Source: Haloarcula laminariae
GTDB taxonomy: Archaea > Halobacteriota > Halobacteria > Halobacteriales > Haloarculaceae
Length of the DNA: 64,000 nt
Reading direction: 5' to 3'
Assembly (NCBI RefSeq): GCF_025457605.1
Contig: NZ_JAMZFY010000002.1
Span: 930,001-994,000 of the forward strand
Shown: one piece after another, positions 52,832 through 60,830 of the stretch
Layout: each line of letters opens with the position of its first letter
Position numbering within the stretch: position 1 is the first letter of the stretch
The notes under the pieces: model-generated
The model's input: only the letters and a program-made list of their open reading frames with translations
Told to the model about the DNA's origin: nothing
Database searches by the model: none
Position numbers and translations under genes: made by a program

Positions 52832-54162
52832 GAGAGCAGACAGGCGTCATCGTCGGTGTGCGAGTGACCCACGAACGGGCCAGCGTGGACCAGCTGGAGA
52901 CGGCCGCCGCGGACAGCCCGCGCCACGCCGTCGAGTCGTTACTCACCGAGCCCGGCGTCTCGGAGGCTTTCGCCCTCCAGACCTGCAACCGGACCGAGGG
53001 GTACGTCGTCGCGCCGGACCACGAGACGGGGCTTGACGCGCTCGACCTCTTTACCAGAGCGGTCACCGACGAGGTCGTCGTCGAGATGGGCCACGAGGCG
53101 AGCCTGCGCCACATCATGCGCGTGGCGGCCGGCCTCGAATCGATCGTGCTCGGCGAGGACCAGATCCTCGGCCAGCTCCGCGACGCCTACGAGGACGCCC
53201 GGGGCGTCGGCGGCATCGGACAGTTGCTCGAAGACGGAATCACGAAGGCCATCCACGTCGGCGAGCGCGCTCGGTCGGAGACGGCCATCAACGAGGGCGT
53301 TGTCTCGCTGGCCTCGGCCGCGGTCCGCCTCGTCGACCGCGAGGCCTCCCTGGAGGGCGAGACCGCGCTCGTCGTGGGCGCCGGCGAGATGGGACAGCTG
53401 GCCGCGAAGGCGCTCGCCGAACACGTCGACCGGCTCATCGTCGCCAACAGGACCGTTCCCCACGCCGAACACGTCGCCGAGACCGTCGACGTCGAGGCGA
53501 GCGCGGTGGCGCTCGACGCGATAGAAGCCGCCGTCGGCGAGTCCCGCGTCGTCGTCTCGGCGACCGGGAGCAACGACCAGGTGTTCGACGTCGGCACCTT
53601 CGCCGACGCGGGCGAGACGGCCGTCGTCGACATCGCCCAGCCCCGAGACGTGCCCGCGGGGGCCGACCGGCTCCCCGCCGTGTCGGTGTACGACCTGGAC
53701 GCTCTGGAGTCGGTGACCGAGGAGACCAGACAGCAGCGACAGCGGGCCGCCGAGGCCGTCGAGCAGCTGGTCGACGAGGAGTTCGACCACCTGCTGACCC
53801 AGTACAAGCGCAAGCGGGCCGACCGCGTCATCTCGGCCATGTACGAGAGCGCCGAGCGGGTGAAAACGGCCGAACTCAGCACCGCGACGGCCCGGGCCGA
53901 CTTCGACGAGGACCAGCGCGAGGTGCTGGAGGCGATGGCGGACGCCATCGTCTCCCAGCTGCTCGCCGCTCCGACCAAGAGCCTGCGCGACGCCGCCGAG
54001 GAGGACGACTGGGGGACCATCCACACCGCGCTCGAACTGTTCGACCCCGAGTTCGGCCCCGACGCCCCCGAGATAACCGAGGACATGACCATCGAGGACA
54101 TCCCCGACGGGATGCGCGACGACATCCCCCCGGCGGTGCTCGAACAGCTCGCCGACGACTAG
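52828..54162 (+). CDS. hemA: Glutamyl-tRNA reductase
   Basis: 444 residues from GTG 52828. Nucleophile C53 in QTCNRTEGY, the substrate-site motif 'GLESIVLGEDQILGQLRDAY', NADPH-binding 'VVGAGEMGQLAAKAL' and the C-terminal dimerisation helices ('QRQRAAEAVEQLVDEEFDHL') are complete. It reduces glutamyl-tRNA(Glu) to glutamate-1-semialdehyde, the first step of tetrapyrrole synthesis. The C-terminus has an extra acidic tail (PDAPEITEDMTIEDIPDGM). Third gene of the operon with sirC and ahbAB, so precursor supply and siroheme-to-heme conversion are co-expressed. Confidence 0.97.
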   Translation: MREQTGVIVGVRVTHERASVDQLETAAADSPRHAVESLLTEPGVSEAFALQTCNRTEGYVVAPDHETGLDALDLFTRAVTDEVVVEMGHEASLRHIMRVAAGLESIVLGEDQILGQLRDAYEDARGVGGIGQLLEDGITKAIHVGERARSETAINEGVVSLASAAVRLVDREASLEGETALVVGAGEMGQLAAKALAEHVDRLIVANRTVPHAEHVAETVDVEASAVALDAIEAAVGESRVVVSATGSNDQVFDVGTFADAGETAVVDIAQPRDVPAGADRLPAVSVYDLDALESVTEETRQQRQRAAEAVEQLVDEEFDHLLTQYKRKRADRVISAMYESAERVKTAELSTATARADFDEDQREVLEAMADAIVSQLLAAPTKSLRDAAEEDDWGTIHTALELFDPEFGPDAPEITEDMTIEDIPDGMRDDIPPAVLEQLADD

Positions 54163-54190
54163 TCCCCGTTTGATTCGCTTCTGGTAACGC

Positions 54191-54195
54191 TTTTT
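54191..54195 (+). terminator. T-tract, possible terminator of the heme operon
   Basis: Five T in GC-rich surroundings, 29 bp after the hemA stop (54162) and 26 bp before the palindromic element. Archaeal termination commonly uses oligo-T tracts without a hairpin. Confidence 0.35.
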
Positions 54196-54220
54196 CACTC
54201 ACAAGCGACCCTGCTAGGGC

Positions 54221-54573
54221 AGTGTTTAGTCAAGCGGTGGGGACGGCAAACAGCCAGAAAGCCCCGACCAGCTAAACTCGGGGGCCTTGCTGCGGTCCTC
54301 ACTGCGTTGCGGTCCTTACGGCGGCCGCCTTCGTTTAGCTGGCCGCCCCTTTCAGCCCCACCCATGCTGGCTGGTCAACCGGCTTTGGGTGGAATGAAAG
54401 GGGCCGCGTTCTCAGCGAACCCCGGCGACGCAAGCACCTGCGGGAGCGCAGCGAGCCGCGGGTCGCGTGGGACCGAAGGTCCCACGTCTTGACGAGCGGC
54501 AAAGCCGCGAGTCAAAGCTGAGAACGCGGGGGCTTTCTGGCTCTCGATACCAGGCACTGCTAAACTAAACACT
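54221..54573. mobile_element. MITE-like element with nested palindromes, 353 bp, no ORF
   Basis: Perfect terminal inverted repeats AGTGTTTAGT (54221-54230) and ACTAAACACT (54564-54573), with GCTAGG/CCTAGC just outside (54213-54218/54580-54585). Inside: AGCCAGAAAGCCCC with GGGGCTTTCTGGCT (54252-54265/54529-54542, 14 bp); CCAGCTAAAC with GTTTAGCTGG (54268-54277/54333-54342, 10 bp); CCCCTTTCA with TGAAAGGGG (54346-54354/54395-54403); GCGTTCTCAGC with GCTGAGAACGC (54406-54416/54517-54527, 11 bp), which encloses CGTGGGACC with GGTCCCACG (54466-54474/54478-54486) and GCGGC with GCCGC (54496-54508). The stems are strictly nested or adjacent, like a cloverleaf. No transposase or coding frame is present. 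A non-autonomous transposon is the likeliest reading; a structured RNA gene is the alternative. Confidence 0.65.
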
Positions 54574-54623
54574 ACCTTTCCTAGCGGCCAAACCACTTTC
54601 AGGCTGGCAAGCGACTCTCCGAT

Positions 54624-54902
54624 ATGGCAGACCTGCTTTCCGACGACGAGATTCGCGACCGGCTCCCCGACGGCTGGGACCGCGAGGGCGACGAAATCGT
54701 CCGCGTCTACGACTTCGACGACTATCTGGGCGCGTCGGGCTTTCTCGGCGCCGCGGCCGGCGTCGCCGAGGCCGCCTGGCACCACCCCGAGATGACGGTG
54801 CGGTGGGGCGAGTGTAGGGTGCGGCTGACGACCCACGACGCCGGCGGCATCACCGACAAGGACATCGACATGGCCGAGCGGCTGAACGACCTCTACGAGT
54901 AG
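54624..54902 (+). CDS. 4a-hydroxytetrahydrobiopterin dehydratase (PCD/DCoH)
   Basis: 92 residues: MADLLSDDEIRDRLPDGWDR, then 'FDDYLGASGFLGAAAGVAEAAWHHPEMTVRWGECRVRLTTHDAGGITDKDIDMAERLND'. The key catalytic residues H-H-P (AWHHPEM), and the later H in TTHDAGG with GIT-x-x-D match the PCD family ([EDKH]-x3-H-[HN]-P-...). It dehydrates pterin-4a-carbinolamine in recycling or may have a role in molybdopterin metabolism. It follows the palindromic element with only 50 bp. Two bases separate it from the LWR-salt gene. Confidence 0.93.
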   Translation: MADLLSDDEIRDRLPDGWDREGDEIVRVYDFDDYLGASGFLGAAAGVAEAAWHHPEMTVRWGECRVRLTTHDAGGITDKDIDMAERLNDLYE

Positions 54903-54903
54903 C

Positions 54904-55287
54904 GTGACCGGGAGCGACGACCCCGAGGCGAGCTACCTCTTCCGCGTGACCGTCCGGCTCGACCCCGACCCGGGGTATCGGGCGGAGCCCGACACGTTCG
55001 AGACCGTCCTCTCGCGGGCGGCCGACCCGCCGGGCGAGGCGGGGTGGCTGTTCTTCCGGGACACGCTCTGGCGGGGGGAGCTTGGCGACGCCGCCCACGG
55101 GCGCCGGCTGGCCGCGGACGCCCTGGGCGTGCCGGTCGAGTCCGTCTCGTTCAGCGAGCTCCGGACGAGCGAGGCGTATCTCGACGCGCTGAAGGCCGCT
55201 ATCGCCGCGGACCTCGACGCGTTCAACGCCGACAGCGTCAGCGAAGTGCTGAAGAAGTATCTGGGCAGTTCTATCCACGTCCGGTGA
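54904..55287 (+). CDS. LWR-salt family protein
   Basis: 127 residues starting at GTG 54904, one base after the PCD stop. The diagnostic motif is FFRDTLWRGELGD; the N-terminal part 'ASYLFRVTVRLDPDPGYRAEPDTFETVLSRAADPPGE' and the C-terminal helix 'AYLDALKAAIAADLDAFNADSVSEVLKKYLGSSIHVR' follow the haloarchaea-specific LWR-salt family as I recall it. No activity is known for the family. The short distance to PCD suggests a shared transcript. Cytoplasmic and soluble, with no Cys. Confidence 0.88.
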   Translation: MTGSDDPEASYLFRVTVRLDPDPGYRAEPDTFETVLSRAADPPGEAGWLFFRDTLWRGELGDAAHGRRLAADALGVPVESVSFSELRTSEAYLDALKAAIAADLDAFNADSVSEVLKKYLGSSIHVR

Positions 55288-55336
55288 CCCGTCCGGGCGG
55301 AAGGGATTTATTGGCCACGACCCTATCTCCGCCCCA

Positions 55337-55966
55337 GTGGCTCGTGACTACGATTTCTGGCTGTTCGACCTCGACGGGACCCTCGTCGACGTGGACCCGG
55401 CGTATCCGGTCGCGGTGATGGAGCGGGTCGGCGACCGGCTCGGGCAGGGGTTCAGCGAGCGCGAGGCGGCGCTGCTGTGGTACGGCCAGGGCGAGGCCAG
55501 GCGCGACCTGCTCGCCGAGCGCGGCGTCGACCCGGCGCTGTTTTGGGACATCTTCCACGAGGAGGAGGACCCGCTCACTCGGGCCGAGGCGACCTATCTG
55601 TACGACGACGTCGAAGCGTTCCTCAGCGAGCGACCCGAGCCCGTCGGGCTGGTCACCCACTGCCAGCCGTATCTCACGGAGCCGATACTCGACCGGCTGG
55701 ACATCGGCGACTGGTTCGACACTGTCGTCTGCTGTGACGACGACATCGGCTGGAAGCCCGACCCCGCGCCGGTCCGCCGAGCGATGGCTGACCTCGGCGT
55801 GGGCCACAACGGCCACGCCGGCGTGCTGGCCGGTGACAACCCCGGCGACATCGGCGCGGCACGGAACGCGGGGCTGGACGGCATCCACGTCGAACGCGGC
55901 TCGCCGATAAGCGAGGACCGCTGTGTCTGGGGCGACCACCGCGTCGAATCGCTGCGTGAACTGTAG
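55337..55966 (+). CDS. HAD superfamily hydrolase
   Basis: 209 residues from GTG 55337. Motif I: FDLDGTLVDVD with nucleophile D11 and acid D13; motif II: threonine in LVTHCQPYL; motif III: lysine in GWKPDPAPV; motif IV: GDNPGDIGAARNAGLDGI. A four-helix cap between motifs I and II (about 20-90) makes it a subclass I (phosphoglycolate phosphatase-like) HAD. It dephosphorylates a small organic phosphate; the substrate is unknown. It has its own start 50 bp after the LWR-salt gene and may belong to the same operon. Confidence 0.9.
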   Translation: MARDYDFWLFDLDGTLVDVDPAYPVAVMERVGDRLGQGFSEREAALLWYGQGEARRDLLAERGVDPALFWDIFHEEEDPLTRAEATYLYDDVEAFLSERPEPVGLVTHCQPYLTEPILDRLDIGDWFDTVVCCDDDIGWKPDPAPVRRAMADLGVGHNGHAGVLAGDNPGDIGAARNAGLDGIHVERGSPISEDRCVWGDHRVESLREL

Positions 55967-56052
55967 GCCGGGGAACTGCGTCGTTTTCGGCGATGTAGCT
56001 GACTGGTACGTCTGCGAAGTAATCGACGTGAGTCTGACCAGCTAAGCGGGAG

Positions 56053-56559
56053 TCAGAGGGATAGCGAATCCCGAATCTTCGTGATGATTCCGCCCGAGGA
56101 GCCCGCGCCGGCTCGCTTCTCGTCGGCGAGCCGTTCGAGTTCGTCGAACAAGGTCTCTACTTGACGTTCAATTTCGTCCCGGACTTCACGGACGGTCTCC
56201 ATGTCTTGTCCGTCCGGGTTCACGAGATCCCACTCGTGCGACTCGACGCCATACTGTTCGGGATTGAATTCCGTGATGGAGCACCCCATCGTGACCAGAT
56301 AGTCAGTGTCCTTGAGGTCATTGAGGTCGGCGACGTACTTGGGAGTCTTGTCCGCGATGTCAACCCCGACCTCTGCCATGGCTTCTACCACCTCTTCGTG
56401 GACCGCGTCGGCGGGGTCCGTTCCTCCTGAGTGGATCTCGACGATGTCTCCCAAGCCGCGCTCGGCGCGCTCGCGCTCGGCGAATGCGGCTGCCATCTGG
56501 CTCCGTCCCGCGTTGTGAACACAGACGAAGTCGAGCCGAATATTGTCGATTGTTGCCAT
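56053..56559 (-). CDS. arsC: Low molecular weight phosphatase / thioredoxin-type arsenate reductase
   Basis: 168 residues. The P-loop C13-VHNAGR-S (CX5R, R19) and the redox-type second cysteine in TMGCSITEF with 'EWDLVNPDGQD' place it in the ArsC (thioredoxin-coupled arsenate reductase) branch of low-molecular-weight phosphatases. The expected third cysteine of the Staphylococcus enzyme is not obvious in this reading. The C-terminus has an extra helix. TATA-like CCTATATAATT at 56603-56613 gives a short leader. Base composition is lower in GC than the surroundings, suggesting recent acquisition. No arsR/acr3 neighbour is present. Confidence 0.85.
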   Translation of the reverse strand: MATIDNIRLDFVCVHNAGRSQMAAAFAERERAERGLGDIVEIHSGGTDPADAVHEEVVEAMAEVGVDIADKTPKYVADLNDLKDTDYLVTMGCSITEFNPEQYGVESHEWDLVNPDGQDMETVREVRDEIERQVETLFDELERLADEKRAGAGSSGGIITKIRDSLSL

Positions 56560-56766
56560 ACTTCACACTCTCTCGGGTCCGGACAAGAGGTCTGCTATGT
56601 CAATTATATAGGCGAACGTATCCTCGCGGAACGAAGACTAAGTACGGATTGCTCCTTCACGGCCGTCTCGGGGGAAACAGAGCAGTGACGAAGTGGAGGT
56701 GTCTCTTCTGTACTGACCGACGACCCACTGCAAACCGTGGTCCCCGAGCGGCCCGGTGGTACCGTC

Positions 56767-57696
56767 CTACGGTAGATAGTCCCAGTCCTCGACAGCGACG
56801 GTATCGCCGGCCGCCGGGTCCAGTGTGTCCGCCGGCACCGTCACCCAGCCGTCGGCCCGCGTCGCCGTCGCGAGGTCCGTCCCCGACAGCGGCGTCGCCC
56901 GCCCGCCGTCCAGTGCGACCGGGACGAACGACCGCACGGCGTCGTCGGTGTCCAGTGGCTCTTCCAGGGTCGCCTGTCGGCTCGGGTGGGGCGACAGCGG
57001 GGCGTCGCCGAACCCCTTCAGCAGCGGGCGGAGCAACTCGACCGCGCCCACGCGGGCGGCGACGGGCGACTCCGGCATCAACAGCACCGGCCGGTCCTGA
57101 ACCACGGCCAGACCCGTCTCGCGTCCGGGGGCGACGGCGACGCGGTCGGCGACGATATCGCCCAGCTCCCGGACGACCTCCCGGAGCGTGTCGCCCGGCT
57201 CGGTGCCGGTCAGGACGACGACGTCCCGCGTCAGGTCGCGCTGGACCGCCATCCGAAGGGCGGGCGCGTCGTCGGCGACGGCGTTGCGATAGGTGACCTT
57301 CCCGCCCCACCGGTCGACGTACTGGGAGAGGGTGAAGCCGGCCGTCTCGATGCGTTCGTCGGGCCCGGGGTCCCGTTCCACCAGGCCGTCGCCGGTCGGG
57401 ACGATGCCGACCTGCGGGCGCTGGCGCACCAGCAGCTCGTTCACGCCGGCGGCCTTCAGCAGGCCCACGTCCGCGGGGCGGAGCCGGTGGCCCCGCTCGA
57501 AGACGGTGTCGTCGGGGGCGATGTCGGCGCCGGGAATCGGGTCGGCGGCCGTCACGTCTGTCGCCAGGACGCGCCCGACGGCAACCGACAGCGGGATGCG
57601 GTCGGTCCGGTCGACCGGCACCGCGTAACTGCCCAGCTGTCGGCGGGCGGTCTCCAGCGTACACTCCTCCAGGTCGCTCGGCGGGGCCCCGGCCAT
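56767..57696 (-). CDS. MoeA-like molybdopterin-binding protein, shortened
   Basis: 309 residues from ATG 57696, about 90 short of MoeA proteins. 'LSVAVGRVLATDVTAADPIPGADIAPDDTVFERGHRLRPADVGLLKAAGVNELLVRQRPQVGIVPTGDGL' is MoeA domains 1-2; the MPT-binding part retains TGTEPGDTLREVVRELGDIV and 'LLMPESPVAARVGAVELLRPLL', but the motif 'SGGVSxG(D/E)YD' of true MoeA is replaced by TGTEPGD. A C-terminal beta domain (ATATRADGWVTVPADT) is present. It may be an accessory or degenerate MoeA with a modified role in Mo insertion. Confidence 0.83.
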   Translation of the reverse strand: MAGAPPSDLEECTLETARRQLGSYAVPVDRTDRIPLSVAVGRVLATDVTAADPIPGADIAPDDTVFERGHRLRPADVGLLKAAGVNELLVRQRPQVGIVPTGDGLVERDPGPDERIETAGFTLSQYVDRWGGKVTYRNAVADDAPALRMAVQRDLTRDVVVLTGTEPGDTLREVVRELGDIVADRVAVAPGRETGLAVVQDRPVLLMPESPVAARVGAVELLRPLLKGFGDAPLSPHPSRQATLEEPLDTDDAVRSFVPVALDGGRATPLSGTDLATATRADGWVTVPADTLDPAAGDTVAVEDWDYLP

Positions 57697-57787
57697 ACCC
57701 GCCGTTGGCGCTGCTGGGGCAAAAGCGCCCGGAGTCCGGTCACACACATCGGCAACGTTTTTGCTCCGGCCAGACGCGACGGACCGT

Positions 57788-58561
57788 ATGGTCCTTCCGC
57801 AGCTGGTCGCGCTCGCGTTCCTCGCCGTCGGTGGGTACCTCCTCTATGCCGGCGGCCGCCGCCTGACGACGGTCTTTCACATCCTCCGCTCGGACCCGCT
57901 CCCGGTGCGGGAGCTCCACGGCCACCGCGGGCCCGTCGAAATCGAGGGGCGGGCCGTCGAAGGTGACGACGGGACCGTCGAGGCCCCGTTCACCGGCTCG
58001 CGCTGTCTGGCCTACACTTACGAGGTCGAGGAGCTGCGCTCGTCGGGCAAAAGCGAGTCTTGGGAGACGCTCGACACCGGGATGGCCGGCGTTGACTTCG
58101 TTGTGGACGACGGCACCGGGCGGGTGGTCGTCGACCCCGAGGGCGCGGACATCCACCTCGAACCACAGTCGGTGACCGTTCCGCCGGGGACCGAACTGCC
58201 GGAACGCCTCGCGAGGTACGTCGCGGCCACCGACGGCGTCGACCCGCAGGACAGGGTCATCGACCTCAAGGTGACGCAGCTCAACGTCGGCAACGAGCAG
58301 CGGTTCACCGAGCGCCGCCTCGACGTGGGCGAGGCAGTGTACGTCTACGGACAGGCCACCCGCGGGCCGAGCGTCGAGTGGGGGAGCAACCTCGTCGACG
58401 CGCTCGTCGGCGACGGGGCGGCGACGCCGATGTTCGTCATCTCCGACACGGACGAGCGCGGGACGGCGTGGCGAATCGCCCGCGGCGGACTCTGGCGGGC
58501 CGGCCTGGGGCTGGTCCTCGTCGCCGCCGTCGCGGCCGTCGCCGCCGGGGCCCTGCTGTAG
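57788..58561 (+). CDS. GIDE domain (E3-ligase-like) membrane protein
   Basis: 257 residues from ATG 57788. One N-terminal helix (VLPQLVALAFLAVGGYLLYA) and a C-terminal helix (AGLGLVLVAAVAAVAAGALL) frame a soluble beta-rich domain: 'GPVEIEGRAVEGDDGTVEAPFTGSRCLAYTYEVEE' and 'GMAGVDFVVDDGTGRVVVDPEGADI', which are the GIDE/MULAN domain blocks without the RING finger. In archaea and bacteria such proteins lack ubiquitin chemistry; a membrane quality-control role has been suggested for the family. Topology inside-out is typical. It stands divergently from the MoeA-like gene. Confidence 0.82.
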   Translation: MVLPQLVALAFLAVGGYLLYAGGRRLTTVFHILRSDPLPVRELHGHRGPVEIEGRAVEGDDGTVEAPFTGSRCLAYTYEVEELRSSGKSESWETLDTGMAGVDFVVDDGTGRVVVDPEGADIHLEPQSVTVPPGTELPERLARYVAATDGVDPQDRVIDLKVTQLNVGNEQRFTERRLDVGEAVYVYGQATRGPSVEWGSNLVDALVGDGAATPMFVISDTDERGTAWRIARGGLWRAGLGLVLVAAVAAVAAGALL

Positions 58562-58639
58562 GCGCGGACGCGGCGCCGCCACGCCCCCGAGACTGTCGGA
58601 ACCGCCGGGTTTACCATGCCGCCAACCCTAGACCGGCCC

Positions 58640-58996
58640 ATGTCAGCCCTGCGTGAGGCGCTGGGGTCGCTCCCCGACGCCGTGTTCGCGGACGTGCTCG
58701 AATCCGAGGAGGGGTACCTGCTCGTGTTGGACCTGCCGGGCGTGACCGCCGACACCCTCGAAGTCACGGTCGAGGCGGGTCGTCTCGTCATCGAGGGCCA
58801 GCGCAGCAAGGACGTGCCCCGGGAGTTCCGGTTCGTCCGCGAGGACCGCTCCGTGTTCCTGGACGTCGAGCTGCCGCTGCCGCCGGACGCCACCGGCCAG
58901 GGCGCCGAGGGGACCGTCTCCCGCGGGGTCCTCGAACTGTCGATTCCGAAGGCGACGGCCGCGCCGAGTACGACCGTCCCCATCGACGAGGCCTGA
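58640..58996 (+). CDS. Hsp20/alpha-crystallin small heat shock protein
   Basis: 118 residues from ATG 58640 (an upstream ATG at 58616 is in frame). The alpha-crystallin core runs from about residue 20: EEGYLLVLDLPGVTADTLEV, 'GRLVIEGQRSKDVPREFRF' and the C-terminal 'VSRGVLELSIPKA', where the conserved A/G-x-L is present as GVLEL. The expected C-terminal I-x-I/V motif is not clear (PIDEA), so oligomer linkage might differ. N-terminal arm is very short. It binds unfolded proteins to prevent aggregation. Convincing but divergent member. Confidence 0.85.
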   Translation: MSALREALGSLPDAVFADVLESEEGYLLVLDLPGVTADTLEVTVEAGRLVIEGQRSKDVPREFRFVREDRSVFLDVELPLPPDATGQGAEGTVSRGVLELSIPKATAAPSTTVPIDEA

Positions 58997-59084
58997 TAGT
59001 GAGTGCTGTAGCGATGTATCGGCGTGGGCCGACCCGTGGACGACGCGCTGTGGGAACGAACGGCCGCGGCGGGGTGGCGAGCCG

Positions 59085-60785
59085 GTGAACCTCCGCGCGT
59101 ACTGGCGGTTCCTCCGCGTCGCCCGGCAGTTCCTCCCCCTGTTGCTCGCGTACGCCCGCGACCGGAAGCGGTTTCTCCTGTTTGGCTCCGGCCGACAGGT
59201 GACGAGCGAACAGCGCCGCAGGCGGGCCCAGTCGCTGCTCGATTCGCTGCTGACGCTTGGCCCGACGTTCATCAAGCTGGGACAGCTGCTGTCGACGCGG
59301 CCGGACGTGCTCCCGCCGGAGTACATCGACGAGTTCGCGTCCCTTCAGGACCAGGTACCCCCCGCGGACTGGGACCGGGCGAAGGTCGTCCTCGAAGAGG
59401 AGCTGGGGCCGGTCGAGGAGCGGTTCGCCGAGTTCGACACCGACGCCATCAGCGGCGCGTCGCTGGGCCAGGTGTACCGGGCCCGGGTCGACGGCCGTGA
59501 CGTGGCGGTGAAGATTCGCCGGCCCGACATCGAGGACCTCGTCGAGGCCGACCTGCGGGTCATCCGCTGGTCCCTGCCGATTCTGATGTACTTCATCGAC
59601 GACGCCCGCTCTTTCTCCCTGGAGACGCTGGCCGACGAGTTCGCCAAGACCATCCGCCAGGAGATGGACTACGAGCGCGAGGCCGAGATGCTCCGCGAGA
59701 TTCGGGCCAACTTCGCCGACAACGACCGCATCCGCATCCCCGATGTCGTCGGGAGCCACTCCACGCGGCGGGTGCTCGCGATGGAGTACGTCCCCGGCAC
59801 GAAGATAAACGACATCGACGACCTCGACGCGCGGGGGGTCGACCGGACCGAACTGGCCGAGACGCTGCAGACGGCCTATCTCCAGATGATAATCGACGAC
59901 GGCGTCTTCCACGCGGACCCCCACCCCGGGAACCTGGCCGTCCAGGACGACGGGACGCTCGTCTTCTACGACTTCGGGATGTCCGGGCGGGTGGACCCGT
60001 TCGTCCAGGAGAAGATAATCGACTTCTACGCCGCCGTCGCCGACCAGAACATCCAGGCCATCCTCGACGCCCTCATCGAGATGGGCACCCTGAGCCCGGA
60101 GGCGGACCGGGAAGTGATGGGCGACGTGATGGAGCTGGCCATCGCCGACGCCCGCGGCGAGGACATAGAGCAGTACCGCGTCCAGCAGATCGTCCAGCAG
60201 GTCGAGGACACCATCTACGAGTTCCCCCTGCGCCTGCCGGCGAACCTCGCGCTCGTCCTCCGCGTGGCGACCGTCGTCGAGGGGGTCTGTGTGACGCTTG
60301 ACCCGGAGTTCGACTTCATCTCCGTGGCGACGGAGTTCCTGCGCGAGGAGGGGTATCTCACCGCCGGCGTGAAAAACTACGTCCAGGACCGCGCGACCGA
60401 GGTCCAGGACGCCGCACAGTCCGCGGTCCGCATCCCGCCCAAACTCGAATCCGTCCTCGACCGCGTCGAGCGCGAGGAACTGACCGTCCGCGCCGACATC
60501 GAGGACTCGGACAGGCTGTTGGCGACGATGACCAAACGGCTCATCCTAGGCATGATGCTCGCGAGCACGCTGTTCTCGACGGCGTTCCTCTACGCGGAGG
60601 CCGGCCTCCTCGTGGCCGGCGGCGCCGGCCTCGCGGTCGTGGTCCTCGGGCTGTCGCTGTGGTGGTCGTTCCGGCGGAAGAAGGGCGTCCGCGCGAAGCC
60701 GCAGTTCACCCGCCAGAGCATGCGCGACCGCGACGGCGGCAACGTCGGGGCGATGGGGCTCCCCGACGAGGGCGAGGACGGCTGA
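59085..60785 (+). CDS. ABC1/AarF/UbiB family kinase-like protein
   Basis: 566 residues from GTG 59085. KxGQ motif (FIKLGQLLSTRPD, K64-Q67), Ala/Gly-rich loop 'SGASLGQVYRARVDGRDVAVKIRRP', catalytic HADPHPGN with 'DDGTLVFYDFGMSG'. Two C-terminal hydrophobic helices (LILGMMLASTLFSTAFLY and 'LLVAGGAGLAVVVLGLSLWW') anchor it to the membrane. UbiB/ABC1 proteins are atypical kinases or ATPases that support quinone synthesis; in haloarchaea menaquinone is the likely connection. A cytoplasmic kinase domain with basic tail is predicted. Confidence 0.92.
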   Translation: MNLRAYWRFLRVARQFLPLLLAYARDRKRFLLFGSGRQVTSEQRRRRAQSLLDSLLTLGPTFIKLGQLLSTRPDVLPPEYIDEFASLQDQVPPADWDRAKVVLEEELGPVEERFAEFDTDAISGASLGQVYRARVDGRDVAVKIRRPDIEDLVEADLRVIRWSLPILMYFIDDARSFSLETLADEFAKTIRQEMDYEREAEMLREIRANFADNDRIRIPDVVGSHSTRRVLAMEYVPGTKINDIDDLDARGVDRTELAETLQTAYLQMIIDDGVFHADPHPGNLAVQDDGTLVFYDFGMSGRVDPFVQEKIIDFYAAVADQNIQAILDALIEMGTLSPEADREVMGDVMELAIADARGEDIEQYRVQQIVQQVEDTIYEFPLRLPANLALVLRVATVVEGVCVTLDPEFDFISVATEFLREEGYLTAGVKNYVQDRATEVQDAAQSAVRIPPKLESVLDRVEREELTVRADIEDSDRLLATMTKRLILGMMLASTLFSTAFLYAEAGLLVAGGAGLAVVVLGLSLWWSFRRKKGVRAKPQFTRQSMRDRDGGNVGAMGLPDEGEDG

Positions 60786-60830
60786 CGCGGCTACCAAAAC
60801 CTGACATGCCGGCCGGCCGAGTTCGGAGCT

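Noticed and set aside
54375-54836. 153-residue open frame on the reverse strand spanning part of the palindromic element and the PCD gene
   Set aside because: It reads through the inverted repeats and antisense to a conserved gene; no coding character.
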